This document shows positions 29,426 through 38,905 of a stretch of DNA of 64,000 nucleotides, piece after piece. Both the position numbers and the translations under genes were made by a program. The notes beneath the pieces are model-generated. The model searched no databases. It was not told the DNA's origin and saw only the letters and a program-made list of their open reading frames with translations. How positions within the stretch are numbered: the stretch's first letter is position 1; each line of letters opens with the position of its first letter. The DNA is from Antarcticibacterium sp. 1MA-6-2 (GTDB taxonomy: Bacteria > Bacteroidota > Bacteroidia > Flavobacteriales > Flavobacteriaceae). The stretch covers positions 1,302,001-1,366,000 of the forward strand of contig NZ_CP091036.1 of NCBI RefSeq assembly GCF_021535135.1, in the 5' to 3' direction.

Positions 29426-30374
29426 ATGACCAATAGAATTACCTCCTTATTCAACATCAAATACCCCCTTATACAGGCCGGAATGATATGGGCAAGTGGT
29501 TGGAAACTTGCCAGTTCAGTTAGTAATGAGGGAGGTTTGGGACTAATAGGTGCGGGATCCATGTATCCTGAAGTTCTTAAAGAACATATTCAAAAATGTA
29601 AAGCTGCAACTACCAATCCTTTTGGGGTTAATGTGCCAATGCTGTATCCGGAGATTGAAAAGCTAATGGATATAATTATTGCTGAAGGGGTTAAAATCGT
29701 TTTTACTTCAGCCGGAAATCCCAAAGTTTGGACGAAACACCTTCAATCTCACGGAATTAAAGTTGTGCATGTGGTAAGCAGTGTCAAATTTGCGTTAAAA
29801 AGCCAGGAAGCATTGTTGATGCTGTAGTAGCCGAAGGATTTGAAGCCGGAGGACATAATGGACGTGACGAAACCACTACTTTTACTCTAATTCCCATGGT
29901 AAAAGAAAAACTGGAAATCCCGCTGATAGCTGCAGGAGGTATTGCCACTTAGCCGGGGGATGCTTGCTGCTATGGTCCTTGGAGCAGATGCCGTACAAAT
30001 CGGCTCCAGGTTTGTGGCGAGTGAGGAGGCTTCCTCTCATCCTAATTTCAAAAATGAAGTGGTAAGAGCAAAAGAAGGTGACACTCAGCTAACGCTTAAA
30101 GAACTTGCACCAGTCCGGCTTCTGAAAAACAAATTTTATCAGGATGTTCAGGAGTTATACAAAAACAATCCTTCCAAAGAGGACCTTATTAAATTATTAG
30201 GACGAGCCCGTTCTAAACGAGGTATGTTTGAAGGTGATCTTGAAGAAGGAGAACTTGAAATTGGACAAATTGCAGGATTAATTAACGACATTAAACTTAG
30301 CTGCACAAATAGTTCAGGAAATCGTATCAGAGTTTGAAATAGCTAAAGAAGAGCTTTCTTCTTATTCCTGGTAA
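29426..30374 (+). CDS. Nitronate monooxygenase / enoyl-ACP reductase-like FMN enzyme (three frame breaks)
   Basis: TIM-barrel FMN enzyme of the NMO/FabK family (about 315 residues), oxidising alkyl nitronates. The N-terminus is PLIQAGMIWASG; later motifs are AEGFEAGGHNG, IPLIAAGGIAT and the FMN phosphate loop GADAVQIGSRFVAS. Three breaks occur. At 29813 the Gly of QEAGVDAVVAEG is lost (-1). At 29950 ATGRGM is read with ACTTAGCC for ACTGGCC (+1). At 30296 KPAAQIV is read with CTTAGC for CCAGC (+1), which hides the true C-terminus EELSSYSW ending at 30374. The first shift leaves codon-perfect homology between breaks, as expected for errors rather than decay. Confidence 0.85.
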
Positions 30375-30910
30375 TCCTCTAACTTCTGTAACTCCTCCTT
30401 CACAAACAGCTGCCACTTAGCTTCCGCCTCTTTGTTTAAACTGTGCTTAGTCTCCCTGTCGTATTGCAACTGCATAGCTGCTCTCTCTTTTTCAACTTTA
30501 GTATAAAAAGAATTCAATACCTCCTTTGGCTTTTTACTCAATTGATCAATAGAAAGATGGGAAAGATGTTTGCGAAGTTTGCGTGCGTGGAGCTCTGTAA
30601 TATCAAAGTGCAGCTGTTCGTGGCTTAGTAAATAATCACTTTTTGAAGAGGGCATTACCCAGGACAAGTGCGGATTAAAAAAACTTATTACTTCATATTG
30701 AAGGGATATTACCCCATTATCGTTCTTTACTCACCAGGAATAGGAAAGGCCTGCATTTGTATTTGCCTGAAAAGAAGAATTTTTATTGACAGGTGCCTGA
30801 AAATCTTCCCCTGTTAAAGGATCCTCCTTCCAAAACAATTTTTCAGGAACTTGCTGTGCCTCTAGACTGGCTGAAGCAACCCACAGGGCAAAACAGAATA
30901 AGAATTTCAT
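30362..30910 (-). CDS. DUF922-like predicted zinc protease (in-frame TGA at 30733)
   Basis: About 182 residues from ATG 30910 with a signal peptide (FLFCFALWVASASLEAQ). The body reads LSYSW, then an in-frame TGA at 30733-30731, then VKNDNG and a Bacteroidota DUF922-type domain with SWVMP and HEQLHFDITE (HExxH). The frame is the same on both sides of the stop, so a single substitution accounts for it. The sequence does not fit the RCYGG signature unambiguously. It is last in the guaA-LysM-osmC run; its 3' end overlaps the nitronate monooxygenase end by 13 bases (convergent). Confidence 0.7.
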
Positions 30911-30924
30911 GTGTGTTTGTAGTA

Positions 30925-31323
30925 TCAGTAATTAAAGCTGATAAGTTTCTCAATATCGGGGTGAAGACTATAAATTACCGGACAGGTTTTTGCCGCATTT
31001 TCCAGAATAGCCCGGTGTTTAAGTTCGAGTTCCTTAGTAAAAGTAAATTCAATTTCAATTTTAGAAATTCTCCTTGGATCTGCCGCCATATGTTTGGTCA
31101 CCCGGGCAGAAGTATCTTCAATATTTATACCCAGATCTCTCGCTTTAATTCCCATAATAGTCAACATACAGGAGGCGAGTGCAGTAGCAACCGTATCGGT
31201 AGGTGAAAAGGCCTCCCCTTTTCCCTGATTGTCCACAGGAGCATCTGTAATAAATGTATTGCCGCTTTGAAGATGCTCACATTCCGTACGCAAATCTCCT
31301 TTATATACTACTCTTGATGTCAT
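30925..31323 (-). CDS. OsmC family peroxidase-like protein
   Basis: 132-residue OsmC/Ohr-type protein with the two conserved cysteines in TALASCMLT and AAKTCPVIYSL, which form the thiol peroxidase centre reducing organic hydroperoxides. The closer match is the YhfA-like OsmC subgroup. Cytosolic. It starts two bases after the LysM receptor gene stops on the same strand. Confidence 0.85.
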   Translation of the reverse strand: MTSRVVYKGDLRTECEHLQSGNTFITDAPVDNQGKGEAFSPTDTVATALASCMLTIMGIKARDLGINIEDTSARVTKHMAADPRRISKIEIEFTFTKELELKHRAILENAAKTCPVIYSLHPDIEKLISFNY

Positions 31324-31325
31324 AA

Positions 31326-33276
31326 TTATCTGGCTACACTTAAAGTTAGATCATTATTATAGTGCATAATATAGACTGCATCGTTATAGAATCCACCGTT
31401 CGATTTTGGCCTGTATGCAAATTTATTTTCAACATATTCAGTAATAACATTCGCACGAACAGATTCCTCCAAAGAACTCATAGCTCCCAACCTCAATAAT
31501 ACATCCAGAGTAAGATCATATCCCCGCACTGTATAATTGTTTGGAAGCACCCCATATTTCTCTTTATAGGCATCTACAAAGGTATCACTACCTGTTTCGT
31601 TGAATTCTCTGTATTCTGAAGGGAAGTGAAAGCTTAGCCTACCCAGATGTTCATTAGAAAGGATGTTGCTTTGAAAAGATGCATTTCTATTAGTTGTAAA
31701 CAGGGTTATCCTGTTGCCTCTGGCCAAACGGTTTAAGGCGGAAGTAGCACTGCTTAACAAACCAACACTTTCCGACTCCAGAATTACCCAATTGTCTTTG
31801 TCTTTAAGAATTGAAGTACTAAGAGCACCTTCTGTAATATTATTTTCTCCGGGAATTACCACGCGTGCATTTGGTATAGCCGCAGTTAACCTAGGTTACG
31901 CACTCCTGCATGGGCAGCATCTGCCACTATAATAACATTTTTTCCCTGAGAGTTTTCTTTGATATAATTTATCATTGCTTCCCTTAACATCTCGTCACTT
32001 GGCCTCGCCTGGTAGAGATTTGGTAACCAGCGCAAATCCCTGTTGGTTATAGGAGAAATTACAGGAACTTTAGAATCGGCAAGTTGAGCTGCGGCTTCTT
32101 CAGATGTTGCCTGGAATAAAGGTCCTATAACAGCATCTACATTAGAAAAGTTATTAGAAGCAATAATTGAAGATACTTTCCCCGGCTGTTGTTGAGTATC
32201 GTAAACCTTCAGGTTAGTAGAGATCCCCAATTCTTTTGCTCTTTCTACAGCCATTAAAACTCCGCTATTAAAGTCTAAAGAAACTCTCATAACTCGGTCA
32301 TTTAAAATAACTTCTCTTGAATTTGAAATAGAATCATTTTTAACTTTAGACAGGTTAAAAGGAAGCATTAATACTAAGTTTTTAGGGCTAAAATCCTTCA
32401 GGTTAGATGCCAGGCTGGTCTTATCATAAGCCTCATTCTCCACCACCTCTACATCTATGTCCTTAAGTTCTTTTCCCCGGGGATCTTTAGTTGGCACCTT
32501 TAGTACCATTCCCCATTTAAGACCATCCTTTAATCCTGGGTTTAACGCCAGGAGAGAATCCTGATCAACCTGAAATTTTTGAGTCAGTCCAAAAATGGTC
32601 TCTTTTGGCTGCACTTCGTAAAACTGAAAATCATCATTCGTAATAACCACCTGGTCATCAATAACATTTGTAGCTACTTTTATCATCACCCCCGGCTGCA
32701 GAACGTCCACTTTTGGATTTAATTTTTCAAGCTCATCTACCGTCATTCCATATTTTCTGGCAATCCCATACTTTGTTTCTTTTGGCAAAATAATATGTTC
32801 CCTGGTCTTGGTAATTTGAACAGGTGCTTAGGTGGTTGTGCAACAGCTTTGGTAACAGGGGTATCAACAGTTGGCAAAACAGGAATATTTATAGTCTCTC
32901 CCTGCTGCAGTTCTTTTGAATATAGTTGCTTATTGAACCTTTTTATATCATCAATACTAACATTATATCGCTGAGAAAGAGAAAACAGGGTTTCCTTTTT
33001 TTCGACCTTATGTGCTTTAAAGGTAACAGGAGCATCCGGTTTTTCTACCGCTTCATTTTGTAAGGGTATGACCAGTTTACTCCCCACGTTAACCCCATTG
33101 CGGGCATCAGGATTGTATTTGTAAATTGATTCTACAGTTATATTATATTGTTGAGCAATCCTGTAAACATTTTCTTCAGGAGCTACTGTATGATATTTGT
33201 ACGCCTGTGCGAAGGCGGTAAGGGAAAAAACCTGAAAAAACAGGCAAATCGCAATTAAATGCTTCATTGGTCTCAT
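31326..33276 (-). CDS. LysM-repeat protein fused to a periplasmic receptor domain (two frame breaks)
   Basis: Exported protein of about 645 residues: signal peptide (LIAICLFFQVFSLTAFAQA), four LysM repeats (YHTVAPEENVYRIAQQYNI; HKVEKKETLFSLSQRYNV; a third spanning the first break, KETKYGIARKYGMT; then YEVQPKETIFGLTQKF), and a type-I periplasmic-binding (LivK-like) domain (VDAVIGPLFQATSEEAA; VISPITNRDL). It probably binds peptidoglycan and a small ligand. Break one at 32827 reads GCTTAGG on the + strand within a Pro-rich linker; break two at 31891 reads CCTAGG. The gene follows guaA by about 36 bases, an arrangement I associate with flavobacteria. Confidence 0.82.
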
Positions 33277-33312
33277 CTTTTATTTTTAAGCGAAATCCCT
33301 GAGGATTAATTT

Positions 33313-34846
33313 TTATTCCCACTCAATGGTGGCGGGCGGTTTTGAGCTTATATCATAAACTACTCTATTAACGCCTTTTACCCGGTTTATTATTGTGTTA
33401 GAGATTTTTTGGAGAAAGTCATAAGGTAAGTTCACCCAATCTGCCGTCATCCCATCTGTAGATTCTACAGCTCTTAATGCCACGACCTTTTCATAGGTGC
33501 GCTCATCTCCCATAACTCCTACGGAACTTACCGAGTAAAAGAATTGCTCCTGCCTGCCAAACTTTATCATATAACATCCAGTCTTTCAATCCATTTATAA
33601 AAATAGCATCTACCTCCTGTAATATCCTAACCTTTTCAGCCGTGACATCTCCCAGAATCCTTATTGCAAGTCCCGGTCCCGGAAATGGATGTCTTCCTAA
33701 GATATCTTCTGAAATTTCCAGTTCTGCTCCTACTCTTCTCACTTCATCCTTAAACAACATCTTCAATGGTTCTACCACTTTCAGCTTCATAAAATCGGGC
33801 AATCCCCCAACATTATGGTGAGATTTTATTGTTGCTGAAGGTCCTCCGTTAACTGAAACCGATTCTATAACATCAGGATAAATCGTTCCCTGGGCCAGAT
33901 ATTTTACATCTTCAATACGATGGGCTTCATCATCAAAAACTTCGATAAATGCATTCCCGATCGCTTTACGTTTTTCCTCGGGATCACTTACTCCGGCAAG
34001 AGCTTCCAAGAAACGTGCCGAAGCATCAACTCCTTTTACATTCAGCCCCATATGCTTGTATTGATCCAGAACGCTTTCAAATTCGCCCTTTCTCAGCAAT
34101 CCGTTATTTACAAAAATGCAATATAGGTTTTTACCAATTGCCTTGTGAAGCAATACTGCTGCTACCGAGGAATCTACTCCTCCGCTTAAACCCAGTACCA
34201 CTTTGTCATTTCCTACTTTCTCTTTTAATTCTGCAACCGTCATATCCACAAAAGCCTCAGGTGTCCAGGTTTGGGGAACCCCTGCTATATTCACAAGGAA
34301 ATTCTCCAGTAACTGTTTCCCGTCTGTAGAATGATAAACTTCTGGATGAAATTGAATCGCAAATGTATCCTCTCCCTCTAATCTATAGGCAGCGTTGAGA
34401 ACATCTGTAGTACTGGCAAGCCTTACGCCGCCTTGAGGAAGTTCCTTTATAGTATCACTGTGGCTCATCCACACCTGCGAATTCTCCAGGATATTGTCAA
34501 ACAATGCTTCGCTGTCTTTGATAACAGATAAGTTAGCACGACCGTATTCTCTTATTTCTGAAGCTTCTACTTTTCCTCCATTAAACTGGGCCAGGTACTG
34601 CGCTCCATAACACACAGCAAGTAGAGGTTTTTTCCCCCGAATTTCTGAAAGATCAGGATGTGGAGCATTTTCTCCTCTTACTGAAAATGGACTTCCGGAA
34701 AGAATTACAGCTTTATAGCCGGAAAGGTCATCAGGTAATTTGTTGTATGGGTGGATCTCACAGTAAATGTTTAGTTCTCTTACACGCCTTGCAATTAGTT
34801 GTGTATACTGGGAACCGAAGTCTAAAATAAGTACGTTTTTTTGCAT
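33313..34846 (-). CDS. guaA: GMP synthase (glutamine-hydrolysing), frameshifted at 33533
   Basis: XMP + ATP + Gln to GMP. About 511 residues: class-I glutaminase domain ([22 protein letters not shown] nucleophile; FHPEVYHS), ATP-pyrophosphatase domain with the P-loop GLSGGVDSS, and a C-terminal dimerisation domain ending KPPATIEWE. At 33533 the expected [16 protein letters not shown] is broken: ACCGAGTAA on the + strand replaces what should be a three-base Pro codon complement (likely ACCGGTAA), a +1 shift. guaA is essential in the absence of guanine, so the break is probably an error. ATG 34846 is preferred over a TTG two codons earlier. Confidence 0.92.
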
Positions 34847-34928
34847 AGGCAAAAGTAATAATTTGAACTTTAAACGGCCTAGCAGTTCTTTAAATTTATA
34901 TCTTTATTATCTTCAAAAAAATCCCTCT

Positions 34929-35653
34929 ATGAAATACCTAAGTGCTATTATTTTTGCCGTCGCCATTGTGATTGCGGCATATTTTTTAGGAAATGCCTAT
35001 GTTGAAAGAGCCCATCCTAAAGGAGTCATATCTGTTAAGCTACCGGGCAGCGAAAATTTTACTTCAGATCTTATTGTCTGGGAAGGCCGCTTTAGCAGGA
35101 TGAGTCCTAATTTAAAGCAGGCGTACGAAGATCTAAATTCCGACAAGGAAACAGTTCGCAATTACCTGATCAACAACGGCATTAAAGCCGAAAATTTTGT
35201 TTTTAATTCTGTAGAAACCATTGAGCAACAGGAAAACCAATATCAAAACGGAAATTATGTCGGCAGCATTTTCAAAGGCTATGAATTAGTTCAAACGATA
35301 AAAATTGAATCGACCGATGTTGAACTTATTGAAAATGTTTCAGGGAAATTACAGAATTACTTAATCTCGGGGTACAGTTTAATTCCACTCCTCCACGTTA
35401 TTACTACACGAAGATTGCTGATCTTAAAATCGAGATGATATCTAAAGCCACAGAAGATGCTCGTTTGCGGGCAGAAAGAATTGCGGAAAACAGTGGTGGT
35501 TCTCTGGGGGAATTAAATAATGCCGTGATGGGTGTTTTTCAAATCACCGGGCAGAATAGCGGGGAAGATTACAGCTGGAGTGGAGCCTACAACACCCACG
35601 ACAAAAATAAAACAGCTTCTATTACAATGCGCCTCGAGTACGATATTGATTAA
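34929..35653 (+). CDS. SIMPL domain (DUF541) protein, frameshifted near 35368
   Basis: About 241 residues: N-terminal membrane anchor (MKYLSAIIFAVAIVIAAYFLG) and a SIMPL/DUF541 domain of the YggE type (DLIVWEGRFSRMSP; ATEDARLRAERIAENSGGSLG; ITMRLEYDID). Function is uncertain; YggE-like proteins reduce oxidative stress sensitivity. The frame breaks after LQNYLI: the following residues should read GVQFNSTPPRYYYTKI in the next frame. The local sequence is ATCTCGGGGTA and the lost bases cannot be reconstructed with certainty. It diverges from guaA. Confidence 0.78.
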
Positions 35654-35848
35654 TTTGAGGGATTCCGGTACATATCATATTCACCTTTATTCCTTCAGTT
35701 AATTAACTGTAACTACTTGAACTTCTTTAGATTTTAATTAAATTTAAGGAATGCTTCTCTGTATTAAGATAGCACGGAGGATTGTCCTGATTTCACAGCT
35801 ACTTTTCTTCCGGATAAACCCTTCATTTAGAGCAGAAGAAAAATTAAA

Positions 35849-36403
35849 ATGGGCAATATGATTAATGATCTTTTTTCTGAAACCTGGAAAGAATTAAAGT
35901 GCGGTATTGAAGATTCTGGCCATCCATTTAAAGTTTGTGCTTTAGCCAGTTTGGAAGAATCGGGGAAAATCAAGCAGCGCATGTTAAGGCTTAGAAAAAT
36001 TACCCATAATGATACCTTTCTTTTTTATACTGATGCACGTTCTTTTAAAGTGCAACAGTTAAAACTTAACCCTTATGGAAGTGTAATTTTTTATCACCCA
36101 CTTTTACAGCTTCAGGTCTCCATCTGCGGAAAAGTGGTAGTACACGAGCAGGATGAAATTTATGAAGATCACAAACTTGAAATAGAAGGAAGATCTGTTC
36201 AGGATTACAATACAAAATCTCCTCCAGGTAAAAAAATTAAAAATCCCATTGATGTGACCAGAACCAGAGAGTTGCATTTTTCAGTCATCGAATTAATCCC
36301 GGAGCAGATAGATTACTTAAAATTACGCGCAGAACCTAACAGACTTCGAGCTACTTTCACAAAAACAGAAGAGGGATGGGATAAAACCTTTCTCGTTCCT
36401 TGA
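35849..36403 (+). CDS. Pyridoxamine 5'-phosphate oxidase family protein
   Basis: 184-residue split-barrel FMN-binding protein. MLRLRKI and FYTDARSFKVQQLKLNP resemble the FMN-contacting strands of PNPOx; the C-terminus (LRAEPNRLRATF) matches the PNPOx-type dimerisation region, with LRAEPNR near the expected substrate-binding stretch. It is shorter than PdxH and lacks parts of the PLP channel, so it may be a relative of unknown substrate. Standalone gene. Confidence 0.75.
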   Translation: MGNMINDLFSETWKELKCGIEDSGHPFKVCALASLEESGKIKQRMLRLRKITHNDTFLFYTDARSFKVQQLKLNPYGSVIFYHPLLQLQVSICGKVVVHEQDEIYEDHKLEIEGRSVQDYNTKSPPGKKIKNPIDVTRTRELHFSVIELIPEQIDYLKLRAEPNRLRATFTKTEEGWDKTFLVP

Positions 36404-36443
36404 AAAATACATTTCAGCTAGAAAGCTCAATGTAAAGAATAAA

Positions 36444-36475
36444 AAAACTCCTTAGTTTCCCAAGGAGTTTAAAAA
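36444..36475 (-). terminator. Terminator of tRNA-His
   Basis: AAACTCCTT and AAGGAGTTT form a 9-bp stem. Read on the reverse strand the hairpin is followed by TTTTTATTC, just downstream of the tRNA 3' end. It may also serve the converging PNPOx-like gene. Confidence 0.75.
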
Positions 36476-36476
36476 G

Positions 36477-36552
36477 GGTAGAAGACCGGGTTCGAACTAA
36501 GCGACCTCTTGAACCACAATCAAGCGCTCTAACCAGCTGAGCTACAACTACC
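36477..36552 (-). tRNA. tRNA-His (GTG anticodon), T-stem disrupted
   Basis: Reverse-strand cloverleaf: D arm GCTCAGCTGGTTAGAGC, anticodon stem CTTGA/TCAAG around TTGTGGT (anticodon GTG, His), variable AGGTC, T loop TTCGAAC. An extra G at 36552 opposite C73 fits the tRNA-His G-1. The T-stem 5' strand is GCTTAG, six bases, where five complementary to CCGGT are required. GCTGG would pair (two wobbles), so the same GG-to-TAG change seen in proteins explains it. The acceptor stem also has two T-T oppositions (GTAGTTG against CTTCTAC). No CCA is encoded. Confidence 0.88.
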
Positions 36553-36611
36553 ATTTATTTGCGGTTGCAAATGTATATTATTTCTATATTTCAACAAAGA
36601 AAAAAAGTAAA

Positions 36612-37328
36612 TTAAATTAGGTCAAATATGGAATCGACTGCAGCATAACGCTCTACGGTAAAGCCCTCAGCGTGATCTGTTCCTATTAATCTTCCTAAAT
36701 CCCTTGCTCTATAAGTTATACTATCTAAAAAATTATCACTTGAAATGGGAGTGGCGGGTTCTTTGCTGTTCTCATTCCAAAATTGAGTTTTGTAGGCTTT
36801 AACAGCAGCAAGTTTAACATCCATATATCCTGAAATATCAATAACTATATCAGGTTCAATATTTTGCCACTGTATATAGTGATAAACATGTTTTGGCCTC
36901 CAGGCCTCCTGTTCCTCTCCGTTAATCGAAGTTTCAATCCTTCTTAGTCCGCTTAAAAAACAGGCATCACTTACCAGTTTTGCACTTCTACCATGATCTA
37001 TATGCCTATCTTCAACTGCATTACATAAAACGATCTCCGGCCTATATTTACGCAGCATTTTGATAATTTCTATTTGGTGAGCCTCGTCATTAACGAAAAA
37101 AGCATCCCGGAAGCCCAGATTTTCTCTTACACTCAGTCTCAATATTTCTGCGGCTGCGGCAGCTTCTTCTTTTCTTGTTTCGGCTGTACCTCTTGTACCC
37201 ATTTCTCCCCGCGTAAGATCCAAAATGCCAATTTTCTTACCACGGTCTACTTCCTTTGCCAAAGTCCCTGAACAACTTAATTCAACATCATCGGGGTGAG
37301 CACCAATTGCCAGAATATCTAACTTCAT
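36612..37328 (-). CDS. bshB1: Bacillithiol biosynthesis deacetylase BshB1
   Basis: Zinc-dependent LmbE-family deacetylase, 238 residues, converting GlcNAc-malate to GlcN-malate in bacillithiol synthesis. Metal motif AHPDDVE is at about residues 9-15; the third ligand lies in HIDHGR near 118. A PATPISSDNFLDSI stretch precedes the C-terminal TDHAEGF motif. The residue after VEL is Ser (SCSGT) where many homologs have Gly, of unclear significance. With ytxJ at 50612 it indicates that this organism makes bacillithiol. Confidence 0.9.
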   Translation of the reverse strand: MKLDILAIGAHPDDVELSCSGTLAKEVDRGKKIGILDLTRGEMGTRGTAETRKEEAAAAAEILRLSVRENLGFRDAFFVNDEAHQIEIIKMLRKYRPEIVLCNAVEDRHIDHGRSAKLVSDACFLSGLRRIETSINGEEQEAWRPKHVYHYIQWQNIEPDIVIDISGYMDVKLAAVKAYKTQFWNENSKEPATPISSDNFLDSITYRARDLGRLIGTDHAEGFTVERYAAVDSIFDLI

Positions 37329-37455
37329 TAATATTTATTGTTTTTTATTTTTCCACCAGAATGAGATCTGGGTTTGTTTCCTATTCTTTAAAAGAGCCAC
37401 TAATGCACTAATATTTTTGTGAGAGATTCTAAAAAATGTCAATATTCCAATTTGT

Positions 37456-37555
37456 ATGTCTTCCCTTCTTTTACTCTTTAAACTTTCCTCTTTAACTCTT
37501 TGACTTCTTAACTCTTTGACTTCTTAACTCTTTTCCTCTTTAACTTTTAAATCTG
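37456..37555. repeat. Polypyrimidine tandem repeat
   Basis: The 227-base gap between bshB1 and the trans-sulfuration gene holds a pyrimidine-rich tract. The 16-mer AACTCTTTGACTTCTT is perfectly repeated at 37494-37509 and 37510-37525, flanked by degenerate copies (CTTTAAACTTTCCTCTTTAAC and similar). The complementary strand is correspondingly purine-rich. No gene is seen. Confidence 0.75.
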
Positions 37556-38734
37556 CTAATTATCCTGTAGTTCTTTTACTTCAGTTCTCACAACCTTTAA
37601 AGCTTGCTCAATATCAGCAATAAGATCTTTTTTATCTTCTATACCCACAGAAAATCTTAAAAGACCATTTTTTATTCCCTGCTTCTCCCTTTCCTCAGGA
37701 GTTAACAGCGCATGTGAAGTTAGAGTTGGAGCTACTATTGTTGATTCTACTCCGGCAAGGCTCATACTTGATTTTATTAATTTCAAGGATTTGGAGAAGA
37801 AAGAAGAATCCAGGCCGTCTCTTAGTTCAAAAGAAAGCATTCCTCCAAAACCCTTCATTTGTGCCTTTGCAAGTTCATGATCCGGGTGGGATTCCAGCCC
37901 GGGATAATATACTCTTGCAACATCAGGATGATTCTCAAGATATTTTGCCAGCTTTTGAGCGTTTTTATTTTGAGCTTTAACTCTTAATCCCATTGTCTTA
38001 ATACTTCGTTCTAACATCCAGACAGTGTAATCACTAAGACTCCCGCCAAAATTTTTGGCCAGTTGGAAAATAGTATCTATGTGTTTTTCTGAAGAAATAA
38101 CCGTTCCCGCCAGAATATCACTGTGGCCTCCCATATATTTCGTGGCCGAATGAATTACAACGTCAATTCCAAAGTCTATCGGATTTTGATTAACCGGGGA
38201 CGCAAAAGTATTGTCAATCATACTTACCAGGTTGTGACGCTTTGCAATTTCAGCAACTGCTTTTACATCTGTAATTGTTAGCAATGGGTTTGAAGGAGTT
38301 TCTATATAAATAACTTTAGTGTTATCTTTAATTTCTGCTTCAAATTCTTCCGGTGAAGATCCTGTCGTAAAAGAATATTCTATTCCGAATTTTTCAAATT
38401 CCTCCACCACTAAATTGCTGGTGCCTCCGTATAATGTATTCTGGAAAACAACGTGATCTCCTTTATGTAAAAATGCCATTAAGGAAGTACTCACTGCAGC
38501 CATTCCGCTCCCGAAAATCAATGCTTCCTCCCCGTGTTCCAGAGCTGCCATTTTTTTTGCCAATGCTACCTGATTTGGAGTATTAAAGTAACGAGGATAG
38601 CGTTTCACCTCAACATCTTCAAATGCATAAGAAGTAGACATATAAAGAGGCGATACTGCACCTTTATATTGAGAATCTTCCAATTCTCCGGCGTGGGTAC
38701 AAACAGTGTTAAGTCCGTGGGATTTATGGTACAT
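37556..38734 (-). CDS. Trans-sulfuration PLP enzyme (cystathionine gamma-synthase/lyase-like)
   Basis: 392-residue Cys/Met metabolism enzyme: YMSTSYAFED substrate loop, SGMAAVSTSLM, DNTFASP with the PLP Asp near 180, and SATKYMGGHSD carrying the Schiff-base Lys near 205. The GG-S-SDYTVWMLERSIKTM region and SLAGVESTI motif are typical of MetB/MetC/MccB. It contributes to cysteine-methionine interconversion. Its sequence is clearly distinct from the MGL-like enzyme at 675. Confidence 0.88.
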   Translation of the reverse strand: MYHKSHGLNTVCTHAGELEDSQYKGAVSPLYMSTSYAFEDVEVKRYPRYFNTPNQVALAKKMAALEHGEEALIFGSGMAAVSTSLMAFLHKGDHVVFQNTLYGGTSNLVVEEFEKFGIEYSFTTGSSPEEFEAEIKDNTKVIYIETPSNPLLTITDVKAVAEIAKRHNLVSMIDNTFASPVNQNPIDFGIDVVIHSATKYMGGHSDILAGTVISSEKHIDTIFQLAKNFGGSLSDYTVWMLERSIKTMGLRVKAQNKNAQKLAKYLENHPDVARVYYPGLESHPDHELAKAQMKGFGGMLSFELRDGLDSSFFSKSLKLIKSSMSLAGVESTIVAPTLTSHALLTPEEREKQGIKNGLLRFSVGIEDKKDLIADIEQALKVVRTEVKELQDN

Positions 38735-38905
38735 AAAGAGGTAATTAAGGTTAATTTAATTCTGCCCCTAAGGTAAAAATAATTATTCTAAATCTCTTTG
38801 GCGGGAGGCTTCTTCTCCCTGTTAAGCTTTCGCCAATATGAAGTTTTACCAGAGTATTAGAGAGCTTGTCTTTTTCTTTAAGAGCTACTTTTTTATCTTT
38901 ACCTA

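Noticed and set aside
30728..30740. Splice-site-like GGTGAGT and AGTAAGT at the DUF922 and YkuD stops
   Set aside because: Only one codon is affected at each and frame is kept; there is no intron-sized insertion.
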